Positions 47,233-57,589 of a stretch of DNA of 64,000 bases are shown piece by piece; within the stretch, counting starts at the first letter, position 1, and each line of letters begins with the position of its first letter. Source of the stretch: Diphasiastrum complanatum (Eukaryota; Streptophyta; Lycopodiopsida; Lycopodiales; Lycopodiaceae); the NCBI GenBank assembly GCA_029204225.1, contig CM055111.1, positions 44,431,815 to 44,495,814 on the forward strand, in the 5' to 3' direction. The notes under the pieces were generated by a model, which made no database searches, had not been told where the DNA came from, and saw only the letters and a program-made list of their open reading frames with translations. A program made the position numbers and the translations under genes.

Positions 47233-48537
47233 TCATTTCAGACAGTCTTTGAAACTGTGTTTTCTGATACAGTCAGGACACACAACATGGTACTTGGTCT
47301 TGACTGGACAATCAGCCATGAAGTGGCCAGTTTCACCATAGATGAAACATCTGGTGTGCAATGGCCCTTGTATAGCAGCATAGCCATCTTGTATGGCTAA
47401 TGGTTCTGGACTTTCAGATGGATATTCATGATAAGGCAAGGCATTTCCAGACTATGATGGATGTTCTTCATATTGTTGAACGATATGTGCTTGAATAGGT
47501 CGATATGAAGGACAAGCATCAACAGAATGCGTAGCCCGGCAGTGTGGGCACCATATTGTTTTTCATCTATAAGGTACATGTGCAGGGTTTGACTGACCAG
47601 GCATACTGCTTTGGATAGACTTCAGGGTAGTTTGAAACTCATTGGTGAGTTTCTCCATTTGAAGTTGGTGTTGCTTATTAAGCAGCTCCAGCTGTGATTT
47701 CCAAAGCTGATCTCGGGTGTCCTCGATTGGCTTCGACTCACGGACAAGAGCACGTGGTGCTCTTATTTCCCTGGATTCGTCAAGATCTGATCCTTCATCT
47801 TCTTCCTTGATGGCATCAGACATAGCTAATTTGAGGCTCATATATTCATCATTGGATTTAAGCTCATGTCTAATCCATCCTGGAAGGCCAACTAAAAACC
47901 AGATGATGAGCATCTATTTGGAGGGTTGTTCCTGTACTTGACTTTTGAGGCGTTTGAAATGCTCGATATAGTTTCGTACATGTTCATCCTTTGCCATCTT
48001 GATGTTACTCAATTTGACAGAAGGACTCTCGATCAAGTGAAAGGGCTTAAAACGATTGATAAAGGACTCTTTCAAGATTGACCAGTATGTCTTATCTTCA
48101 CGATCAAGGTTGAAAAACCAATCACGTGCTTTAGCGATCATGGTCATCGAAAACAGTTGGACCATAGCATCGGGAGATGTTTTGCCATACACATCACATA
48201 CATTCTCAAAGATTTGCAAAAATCTTTGAGGGTCCAAACTACCGTCAAACTTTGGTAGATCTAGCTTGGGTGTACGTCTCTCAAGATGAGCATGGTGGGT
48301 AGCAGAAACTCCATTAAGGTTGGTTCTGGCATGAGATGTTTCAACACCATGAACATGGGTTCTAGCTCGTGAGGACTCGGCTCTATCAGGTTCATGTCCT
48401 TCGAATGGATTTGTGGATGGCTCGTAGGGTTGGGACTGCATTCGATAGAATCTATGACGTCTGATTTGTTCAGCTGTAGGGGACCTTACCTCGTATGGAT
48501 AATCGTGTGGGATTTCAGGACCTGTATGCTGGTCCAT
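47233..48537 (-). pseudogene. Ty3/gypsy-type gag without pol
   Basis: Three minus-strand segments (47914-48537, 47563-47913, 47233-47439). The first contains the retrotransposon gag core: KLDLPKFDGSLDPQRFLQIF, DAMVQLFSMTMIAKARDWFF, SILKESFINRFKPFHL. The second is charged, with a coiled-coil-like stretch (ELLNKQHQLQMEKLTNEF). The third has a C-x-H-C knuckle (CFIYGETGHFMADC) followed by CPDC. No protease, RT or integrase follows. It appears to be a gag-only gypsy derivative inside element 4, and is a fossil. Confidence 0.83.
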
Positions 48538-48759
48538 TGGGTACTAGGGTATGAGTTTTTAGTATTGATGGATTTTTAGGGTTTTTAATGTTTTTTTAGA
48601 AAGTCAAGGAAAAACTCAGTATGAAAAGAGCTTTCTATTGGTATGGGTGTTGTTTTTTGAAAAAAATTTGGTGTTCATGCTCTTTTTTTTTTTTTTTTAG
48701 TCTCAAAGGTGTTGGGAAGATGGTGGTTCGGTCGAAATGGCAATCAGAGGTGTTGATCA

Positions 48760-49580
48760 AAAGTTATGGTCCGGTCAAGATGAGTGTTAATTGCTCCTGT
48801 CGAGCTTTGATCTGATTGCTTCGGTTGAGATCTGATCAAATCCCTCCGGTCGAGATTTGATCGTTGCCTTCAGCTCCGGTCGAGATTTGAGCGGGCACTT
48901 CGGCTCCTTTCGAGATCACTTTGGCTTTGGTCGATATTTCAGCGTGCACTTTGGCTCCGGTCGAGATCTAAACGGGCACTTCAGCTCCGGTTGAGATTTG
49001 AGGGGGCACTTTAGCTCCGGTCAAACTTTCAACGAGCACTTCGGTCAAGATTTTAGCAGACACTATGGTCGAGATTTTAGCGGACACTTCAGTCGAGATT
49101 TCAGCGGACACTTCAACTCCGGTCGAGATTCCAAAAAAATGCTTCGGTCGAGATTCCAGAAAAAGACTTCGGTCGAGATTCTAGAAAAACACTTTGGTTG
49201 AGATTTAAGATGGGCTTCCGGTTGAGAGTTTATTGAGGTCTCTGGTTGAGATTTTACTGAGGTCTCCGGTTGAGATTTTAGATGGGCCTCCGGTTGAGAG
49301 TTTATTGAGGTCTCTGGTTGAGATTTTACTGAGGTCTCCGGTTGAGATTTGAGATGGGCCTCCGGTTGAGAGTTTATTGAGGTCTCCGGTTGAGATTTTA
49401 CTGAGGTCTCCGGTTGAGATTTCAGCTAGGGTCTCCGGTTGAGATTTCAATTGGGCCTCCGGTTGAGAGTGAGGTGAGGCCTTTGGTTAAGATGTAACAC
49501 AGGGGCTTCGGTTATGATGTAACACAAGCCTCCGGTTGAGATTCAACATAGGGGCTCCGGTTGAGATGTAACACAGTAGT
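48760..49580. repeat. Tandem repeat based on CTCCGGTTGAGATTT
   Basis: About 30 degenerate units of TCCGGTYGAGATTT plus a variable spacer. Basic spacing is about 25-30 bp, and the best-conserved part (about 49200-49460) shows a higher-order unit of roughly 100 bp (GGGCCTCCGGTTGAGAG, then two units). The repeat drives a spurious repetitive frame (ISTGDLSKISTGDLN). It lies just upstream of the gypsy-type gag and could be its leader or LTR satellite. Confidence 0.88.
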
Positions 49581-49639
49581 TAACACACAATAGTAGAGTT
49601 AGGATGATACTGTCCAAGAACGGCCCTGTAATGATGCTA

Positions 49640-49892
49640 TTCAAGAATGTGGTAGACTATAAGAAGCTCATTACTAACATTCATTTTCAAGCAATGTAAT
49701 GCTTAGTCTAGCTCTCTTTTTGTACCTCGCTTGATCTTGCCCTCCTTGAGGTTCTTCTTCCTCTCCTATGACAAGATCAAACATATCTTGAGCACAAGTA
49801 GTGACTCCGTTCTTACTTTCCAAGTTGAATAATTATTAGCATTTAGCCTTTCACTAGTCTCAAGAAGATAGGCTCCAATTGAACCCATTCTA
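49640..49892 (-). pseudogene. Copia gag N-terminal fragment (element 4)
   Basis: The minus strand reads MGSIGAYLLETSERLNANN, then STWKVRTESLL, like the gag starts of elements 1 and 3. It is separated from the rest of gag by the inserted DNA at about 46-49.6 kb. Confidence 0.8.
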
Positions 49893-50498
49893 TCTAGTAA
49901 CAAGTACAACAAATGTACTATTCAAAGGCTCTCCCTTCTTCCTTTCTCAGAATTTAGCTAAAATGCTACTCTCTTGAATCTCACTAGACTCAAGAAGCAA
50001 GATCTATAATGATCTTGAACTCAAAAAGATTTGGAAAAGTGTATTCTACACAATCTATTCACTTAGAGCCTTGGATTTGATTTTTGGAAGTGCCAATGCC
50101 TTCCTATGGTGGTTAGAATTGGTTTTAGTTTTACTCTTGAACTAAAAAACATAAGCCTCAAACTCTCTCTCAAGGATTTGTAGGTTTAATAAAATTCTAA
50201 CACCATTCACTCGTCAAATCTATAATGGAAACAATGGTTTTTCATAAGCATGTCACTAGTTTCACTCTACACAACTTGTTTGAAGCTCAAATATTGAAAA
50301 AACACAAAGTTTTGGTGAAAGTACAACTCAAGTAGCCTCTCACACGTGTGAGAAGTATATTTGACCTTTACACACTAATCTGAACCTCAACATCACAAGT
50401 AAACTATTAGAAAAGGTCACCCTCCTTCACAGTGAATCTAGCACCAATGCTTTCACCAAAATGAAGATTTTTGGATCATCAACTAAGCTCTTTGACTT

Positions 50499-50511
50499 GG
50501 CTCTGATACCA
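50499..50511 (-). promoter_or_regulatory. Primer-binding site of copia element 4
   Basis: The minus strand reads TGGTATCAGAGCC immediately after the 5' LTR end TTTGACA. Confidence 0.94.
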
Positions 50512-51059
50512 TGTCAAATTTCAGAGTTTAAGGACTGAAATTGATGTACAGATGATCACAAAAGTGATTGGTAGCTTGGGATCTTGATCTATATCAAGAC
50601 TAGCTTCCAAATCTAGCTTCTATTTGACAACCTTTGTGATTCCAAGCAAGAACAATAAAAAATGATGATCCATGTCTTCACACATGTGAAGTACAGCTAC
50701 TGTACGGCCTGATAATAGAGAAATAGTTTACTTATCATTTACTAAGCATTCATCCACAAAGAAAGTGCTTAAGAGAGTCAAAACACAAAGATTGCTTCAC
50801 AAACCAAGGTTTCTCATCATTAGCTCAACAACGGATCCATCATGGATCAAGTACCAAATCACCATAATCTCTCTCTAAGTTGTATCCAACACGTGTGGGA
50901 AAGCTCATTGTACTCATCCATATCCACTTTGGATAAGGTCTATCAAGCTTGCCACATCATCCATTGGTGGTTTGTGTTGACCTTCTAAATTCCTACAATC
51001 TAGGACCTAACTCCTATAATTTAGGAGATGTCATATTAGACTCAAATGAAAGTTAATCA
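50512..51059 (-). repeat. 5' LTR of copia element 4 (partial)
   Basis: Matches 35507 onward until about 51059, where unrelated sequence (GTTAGAATAAGAGAGAGC) begins. Confidence 0.9.
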
Positions 51060-51422
51060 TGTTAGAATAAGAGAGAGCTAGAGAGAGATAGTTTTTATAT
51101 TTATCACAACCTATTGTTAGTTTTTATATTGTCCTCTCATAAGCCTTTAATTTATAGTCCATATCATGGGGGAGAGAGAGAACCACTAGTGCACCTGGTC
51201 ATGTAAGGTCCTAACTCCCCTATACATAAATTCATCTAGAAAAGAGTCTCTATGCATGGATCCTCTATTCATAGATTGTCATGGGCAGCTCAATGAAGTA
51301 CCCCACCAGAATGGGGGAGGTCCTAGTTTCTCATTCCCTAGCAATGTTATTTCCATGACCAATACATAGGGTTCAGTATACCGGTACTCCAGTAAATCAA
51401 GCCGTTAATTATGCCACGTCAT
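51060..51422. other. Short unassigned stretch
   Basis: AG-rich at the left. No gene or clear repeat edge, and no partner copy in this window. Confidence 0.4.
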
Positions 51423-52289
51423 ACTAGATGTAAAAATCGTCAACATTTCCTAGCTAGTTTTTGGTCAAATTTGGTATTTTTGGCACATAGTTTTGGATCT
51501 ATTATCTATATCAATTATGAAGTTTATTGTTTTGTACATATTAAGATCATTGAGAGGAGATCTATCCTTAAGATGGAAATCATTCTTAAGCTAGATCAAA
51601 GTAGTGTTGTAAACCTAGCAAGTAAAGTTGAAGAGGGAGTGTGAAAATTGTCAACATTTCCTAGCTAGTTTTAGGCCAAATTTGATATTTTTGGCACATA
51701 CTTTTGGATCTAACCTATCACACATGTGGAAGAAGCCCACATACTTTTATTTTAGTATATATTTCATATTGAAAAAGTCTCAAACTTCAAGCCTTCGAAA
51801 TGACACCAAAATCATGTTATTTGGGCATATAGGCCAAAATTGGCTATTTTAGGCTATTGGTGCCCTTAAATTGGATCCTAAGTTCTAGAGAGAGGAGAGA
51901 GATCATCTCTCTCACCTATATTAGGCTGAAATTCGTGGAGAACAGGTTGGAAAAACTTATTATATTGTTAAGAGAGATCAATAGATCATTGTCACAATTT
52001 CTTCCTCCATTGTGAACATTGGTTGGTGTATTGTCTTCAAGCTTTTGTGTATGATCATAAGAGGTTTCCAAAAGTGGTAGGCTGCTGTTGGATGCCCTGT
52101 TTATTGTTATTTTCGACTGCCATCAGTACTTTTTATTAGTTTCTTTTGTCTCTTGAATGCTTTGTCAAGTTCATGTCTATCAAAGGTAGCATTAGGATGA
52201 CTTGCCATTTCTAGCTTTTGTAACTTGTTGTGCAAAGATCTTAGCCAAGTTTTGGGAGTTTGGATCCATTCAAGATCCACTTTTTCACA
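51423..52289 (+). mobile_element. Copia LTR with interior sequence on both sides
   Basis: A partial LTR start (51423-51492) is followed by 3' interior sequence whose frame ends KVEEGV, a purine tract AAGAGGGAG (51631-51639), a complete LTR TGTGAAAATTG...TTCACA (51640-52289, 650 bp) and a primer site TGGTATCAGAGC at 52290. One LTR is thus entered by a polypurine tract and left by a primer site. This is expected where two elements are joined through a shared LTR (unequal recombination or insertion of tandem cDNA). Confidence 0.8.
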
Positions 52290-53400
52290 TGGTATCAGAG
52301 CTGGTTGGCTGTTATTTTTAGTAAGATTTTCATTTATAGTGATATTTGGATGTTTGATCAAGTTCTAGCATGATTACGCATTGCATTGTTAAGATAGTTT
52401 TAGAAAATTTGAGACTTTTGCAAGTCTCATTTTTAGAAGAAGATATCTTACTTTGATAAATATTTATTTTTTATTTATTTATTTTGGAAGCTGCTAAGTG
52501 CTATTATAGAATTATGAATAGATGCTTTTCATTTATAACTAAAGCATTTCGAGTTCTTATTGTTGAGAACATGCTTGTATTGGAGGTTTGTTTGCCGAAC
52601 TAAACATGTCTTTTGAAAATAAATTTATTTTAAATCATGTACTGTCAATATGAAAATAAAATACCTCGATTTGATAAAAAAAAAATTTAAGTAATATGGT
52701 AGTTGCAAAATGCCCTTATAGAATGATGAATTGATGTTTTGCATATGCAACATTATAAGGCATTTCTATTTTTAATTGTTGACAACTTGCTTGAATTGCA
52801 ATCATTTCTTGTTGAACTATATATTCTATTTAGAAATAATTTTTCTTTGAATCACGTACTTTTAATTGCCTAAATATAATATCAAATAATTTTAACGAAC
52901 AAATTTTTTTAAATGTTGAATCTTGTATATTATGTAAGCAAACTAGACTTATCAATTTCAAGTGATAGCATTCACGTCAACACAAGCATAACTTATTTTT
53001 AAAGATTGTAGAATGTGAATATAGATTCATCCAAACATTGTACAATTTACATAAGAAAATATATACGAACATAAAAACCAATTTTTTGACATGATATTTA
53101 TATTGAGCTAGTATTATCTACAATTAATGCTATAATCATTACGAAGCTACATTGAAACAAATAAACAAATATACAATGTTCAAAAATTTTATTTTATAGT
53201 GCGAACTTTTTTTCTTAAATAGTCATGAGTATCTTAAGTGTAAAACCAATGTAAAAGTGATGATCAATAAAAGTTATCCAACAAATATTTTCTTTATGTG
53301 AATGTCATCTGCCAAAATAATAAAACAAATGTATAAATTACATTACTCTTTTTTGCTTGAGTCCAAATTGATTATATACGCTCTCATTGCTTGTTCACCA
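52290..53400 (+). other. Copia leader followed by AT-rich sequence
   Basis: Starts with the primer site TGGTATCAGAGC and leader-like sequence. After about 52400 the DNA is AT-rich, with two loosely similar halves (both contain a GTTGA...TGCTTG...TGAACTA theme). No gag frame follows. Confidence 0.55.
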
Positions 53401-53403
53401 AAG

Positions 53404-53860
53404 TTATCTTGTTGGAGCCCAAAATGTATACAAATAGCAAATACATATGGACCCCTTCAAAGCTTCCATGGCTTGGGTTTCTACAATAAGAGCATGAAGA
53501 AGCTCCACCTGTTCTAATTCGAACTCCTCATATAGTGAAGTTTGCTTTTGTGCCATCCCAGTAGCGTGAATAATCAATAAGCACAATGTTGTGTTTGCTG
53601 AGTCTAGGATAGAAATGATGCCATACATAGCATAAGGGTTTGAAATTAGTAGCTACAAAAGGCTTCTCATGACACATTATATATGAATGTTGGTAGCAAT
53701 TTTCTTGGCTCCACAACATGAAAAACGGAAGCTTTCGACATGCCTCCCTTTCCATGAAAGAGCAGGTATTAAGCACGGTTTCATAATCCATAATGGACCA
53801 AATGCCAATCTTAGATTTTGACAAAAAATTTTTTAGAAATTCCAGCCACCCATGTCGCAA
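53404..53860 (-). pseudogene. FCP1/NIF-type HAD phosphatase-like fragment
   Basis: The minus strand reads GWLEFLKNFLSKSKIGIWS, then MLWSQENCYQHSY, then KPFVATNFKPLCYVWHHF, then HNIVLIDYSRYWDGTKANFT. This is the order of landmarks of the FCP1/NIF phosphatase domain: a region like RPGVREFL...IGIWSS, a WDQ-C block, a KPL-LKEL block, and NTLLLDDSPYK. The normal last motif has DDS; here it is IDYSRY, so an aspartate of the active site is lost. The N-terminal DxDxT motif is not seen. The frame ends early and continues in another frame (53404-53628). It is a host-gene fragment, decayed or captured by an element. The family call is moderately certain. Confidence 0.5.
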
Positions 53861-53879
53861 TCTGATCTGTTTTGATTCC

Positions 53880-54240
53880 CATTTCTAATCCCTTGAGCAT
53901 TGTGGACTAGTATTGCATTGTATTATGAGAATGTCATTTAGGTCTAATACTATGAAAATGTCATCTTCAATATGTCACTTTACCACCTGAAAGAAAAATA
54001 AAAATTTGCAAACTAATCAAAAAACACACTTCTTTAAAAAAAAACGTACATTCATATTAGTCACCACATAAATATCCGATGAAATTATTAACATGAACTA
54101 AAAATATTATGTACAAAAAGCAAAAAATATATATATAGAACTTAAATACATTAGTTTATAGAAACTTTCCTCTTGTTTTTCTAGAGATAAACTCGTCTAC
54201 AAAATTCATTTTCATCAAACCAACTGTACAACAAAAGTCA
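53880..54240. other. AT-rich stretch without features
   Basis: No frame or repeat that can be supported. Ends at the left arm of the next inverted repeat. Confidence 0.4.
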
Positions 54241-55370
54241 GCGTTATTTATAAGTATGGAGGGCCTTATGATCTGCTAAATAATAGTTGTGTGGAAAGGA
54301 CCATGTCAACAAAAGCTATAATATATAAGAAAGGATATAAGAAAGACTAACTATTATTTTGTTATAAGAAAGGATATAAGAAAGACTAACAGATAAAAGA
54401 AAATTATAACTACTAACTTATCATAACATGCAAATCTGTATAAGATGGCAACTCCCAGCCTATTTTTTTATTGATCCTTCTTCTCCAATTATACTAGGAT
54501 TCATCTTGGAGGGATAGAAAGCATTGAATTGAAGCTCAAATTTTATAAATGCCCTTAATGAAGCACTTTCAACTACCACCATAATAGTGGGCACCGCTTC
54601 TTTGGACATAAATTTTTGTATTTCAAGAACCACTCCATTTCTCCATCGATTTTCTTGGAGGTTAATATGTCGAAAAATATCACCCCTTTCTCCATTGGGC
54701 CCCTTTGTGTCAATGCACCACTTGTTTGTGTCTGAGGTTACACATCAATCACAATGAGCTTCAATATATGGGGGCTCATAAATACAGTGTTTTTGAGTTT
54801 GATTTTTTTTGTGGTAGAGCCTTTCAATCATTGATTCCATCTGTTAACATAGAAAACCAGATGTTTAGTAAGCAATGTAAAGATTAACCAGATCTTATAC
54901 ATTAGATCTTGTCGAACTTGTTTCGTCAAGAGTCAACATTTAGTTTCTATAAGAAACAATAAAAGAATACAATTGTCGAACTTGGTTTGTCATCTAACAT
55001 TTCCTTTGTTGAGCTTCATTTAAGTATTAATGAACATTTATAATCTTGACAAATCAAAATTATCAATGTCCAAATGATTTTTATTTTAAAAACAAAAACT
55101 GGTGAACTAAGTTTGTCAGCTAGACATAGCTATAATTAAGTTTTCATTTCCAATCTATTCCTTCAACATTGGTATTGTTGACGAACTCAGTTCGTCAACT
55201 CTCATGCTAAAATAAAATCTTGAAGTAACCGTAAAATAATAGTTAGTCTTTCTTATATCCTTTCTTATATATTATAGCTTTTGTTGACATGGTCCTTTCC
55301 ACACATCTATTATTTAACAGATTGTCAGGAAAACTAGCCATCATAAGGCCCTTCGTACTTATAAATAACG
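54241..55370. mobile_element. 1.1-kb element with long inverted arms
   Basis: Arms 54241-54359 and 55233-55370 are inverted copies of each other (outer end GCGTTATTTATAAGTA; inner part AAGGATATAAGAAAGACTAA), so the whole can fold back. The minus strand between them (about 54460-54740) holds an open stretch reading DTNKWCIDTKGPNGERGD and VVLEIQKFMSKEAVPTIMVV, of unknown family. Part of an arm recurs at about 55915-55970. Most likely a non-autonomous DNA transposon that carries a gene fragment. Confidence 0.7.
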
Positions 55371-55965
55371 TTGACCTTATAATTATTACGACAACACTTC
55401 TGTCGTTTTTGAAACAATCTGGGTGAACTTGGGTATTCAATTGGACATGGTTATGAATTCATCGTTTGCATTCTATATCACAACCGTAGGTAATGTTGAC
55501 AAACTGAGTTCGTCATCAATCACTTATAATAAAAACATTGCCAATAAATATAAAGCGATAATTATTCTTCACAAGGGTACGAAATAAATAAATAGCATTT
55601 TACTATAAACAATCGTAAAAGTTTAATGTAATTGGTTGTTGGAATTTTTTTAAATCACTTTGTGAAAAATAAAGACAACATAGCTATAATGTTAGATGTG
55701 GACACTTTCATTGGAAGCAATTGATGATTTTTAATATAGTACAAAAACAATATACTTTTATCAAGAAAACAATCTAGTTGAACTTAGTTCGTCAACTAGA
55801 CACAACTATAATTAAGTTTTCATTTCCATTCTATTCCTATAGCATTGGTATTGTTGACGAACTTAGTTCGTCAACTCTCATGCATAAATAAAACCTTGAA
55901 GTAATCGTAAAATAATAATTAATCTTTCTTATATCCTTTCTTTTATATTATAGATTTTGTTGACC
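54905..55965. repeat. Palindromic GACGAACTHAGTTCGTC repeat family
   Basis: Palindromes of the type TTGACGAACTTAGTTCGTCAA occur, complete or decayed, near 54912, 54978, 55094, 55176, 55498, 55775 and 55858. A longer block (about 55090-55250) is repeated directly at about 55770-55950, including GACATAGCTATAATTAAG, the ATTGGTATTGTTGACGAACT segment and the CTCATGC...AAATAATA tail. The spacing suggests segmental duplication of one palindrome-bearing unit. Confidence 0.78.
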
Positions 55966-55979
55966 GACCCAACCTTCAG

Positions 55980-56900
55980 ATTTTAAAAAATAGCAAGGCT
56001 TATAGGAAGGACTCAAACGATTGTTATGGGCCTTCTCCTATACTGAACAAGCAATAATATATGAATCAAATTAAGGTAATACAATAAGATCTAGTAAGAC
56101 ACCTTAATAAAAGAATGTAAAGTCAATAACATACAATATTCTTGGTTCTTGATGTTCTTGTAATTGGAGTATTGAACTGTGGTAATTATGACTACCACTA
56201 TCTATAGCAAGTGGCAAGGCTAGCCATTAAAAAATAGAAATTACCAAAGGTACCATTGAATGGCTTGTCTAGTCGATAAGACACAAATTATTGTCGTAGG
56301 CAAAATATCATTGTTTGAATATGTGGCTTCGCTAACATGAATTGACTTGTTCTGGTTTCAATGTATTAAAAACCCAACATTGGATTCTCTTTTATATCCA
56401 TGTGGATATTATAGAATCTCAAAAAATGGCTAAATTAAACTATAAGATTATACTAAAGTATTGCAAATAGATATTTTAATATCAGAAGAAATTGATAAGA
56501 TTTGTAATTTTCAGTTTATGAAATGGATTTATGTTTTGGTCAGCATATTGAAGAACATAATCCATGATGGATTAATAGGTGAGATTATTGAGTTTGCGAT
56601 TGATTTTGTGACCCGAGAAAGTTATTATGCTAGTTGGTTGCTAAAAGCAACAAATTGTTTTTATATTAGATAAAAGGATGTTAGATGTTAGAAAATGTGA
56701 AACCAAGTTGAAGTTTTAACGTATATTTGAGATTTAGTTTTACATTAAAGAAAATTTGAGCACAAAAGGGGCCTTTCAACAATGTACTTTTTATTTTTTT
56801 TCTCAAACGTTTCTTTCACATGGACCAATCAAAACACTCAAATTTGAAATCTACGTAATGTAGCGCCTTCAAATTGATTTTCTTTTCTTTTTAAAAGAAC
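55980..56900. other. AT-rich stretch, one small frame
   Basis: A plus-strand frame of 70 codons (56461-56673, LISEEIDKICNFQFMKWIYV) is open, but there is no homology I can name. Nothing else supported. Confidence 0.35.
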
Positions 56901-56919
56901 TATAATTTTGCATCGGGGG

Positions 56920-57430
56920 CAGCCCGTAAATAAGCCATTTTATTTGTAGTATAGTATGCAACTCAGCAGAAAAATAGTGTAAGTTTTGAACGGTAGCTCG
57001 GATTGAGACGATTATAGTGCCATTAGAAAGCCCTAGACGAGAGCTTTTCAACAACATCCAACATGATCTAGTTTCGAACTACGGTGAACAAGTTATGTCC
57101 GGTCAAACTTTTGGTCGGTCAACACTTGGTCCACCCGATATCTATTTCAAGTGCAGTTGATCAGTTTGACCGAGACAAACTGGTCAACTGTGCTTGAAAT
57201 AGATATCGGGTCTCGGTCAAACTGGTCAACTACGCTTGAAGTAGATATCGGGTTGACCGACCATAACTTCTTCACCGTAGCTCGGAACTGGGTCATGTTG
57301 GGTGTCGTTGAAAAGCTCTTGTCAAAGGCTTTTTAATGGCACCATAATTGTCTCAATTCGAACTGTCGTTCAAAAGTTATGATTTTTTTTTCAGCGACAA
57401 ACTATACTATGCACATAATAGCTAACCATC
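56920..57430. repeat. Large imperfect fold-back (hairpin) element
   Basis: The left arm (about 56920-57165) and right arm (about 57175-57430) are inverted copies. The outer part pairs AGTATAGT, CGGTAGCTCGGATTGAGACG and AGAGCTTTTCAACAACATCC with their complements. The inner part carries CCCGATATCTATTTCAAG and TTGACCAGTTTGACCGAGAC motifs. On the right arm the inner motif is present twice (57181-57219 and 57220-57260). A transcript would form a hairpin of more than 200 bp. Fits a fold-back DNA transposon. Confidence 0.82.
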
Positions 57431-57589
57431 GAAGCATGTGTGGGTAAGACTGTGGGCAGGAAAAGATTTTAGTTTAGTATTTTACATTGCCAAAAAATAT
57501 CATCCTACGTGGCAATCCTTATAGGGCCCTTTCCAAGGCCAAATTTTCTCTAATGTTAGTATTTGTCAAAGATGATTAGAGTTACAACA

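Larger units (their letters stand above)
35507..51059 (-). mobile_element. Older Ty1/copia element 4, expanded by insertions
   Basis: A minus-strand element. The 5' LTR is 50512-51059 (outer part missing from view), primer site 50499-50511, gag start about 49640-49892, protease to integrase 44830-45850, RT-RNase H 43164-44730, polypurine tract (complement of CTCCTCC, 36174-36180) and 3' LTR 35507-36173. Over the 548 comparable bases the LTRs differ at roughly 27 positions (about 5%), so it is clearly older than element 1. A 7-kb DNA transposon sits between the end of pol and the polypurine tract, and gypsy-like gag DNA lies within its gag region. The copy is broken in several places. Confidence 0.88.

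Noticed and set aside
49205-49450. Repetitive frame reading ISTGDLSKISTGD
   Set aside because: Produced by the tandem DNA repeat on the non-coding strand; not a gene.
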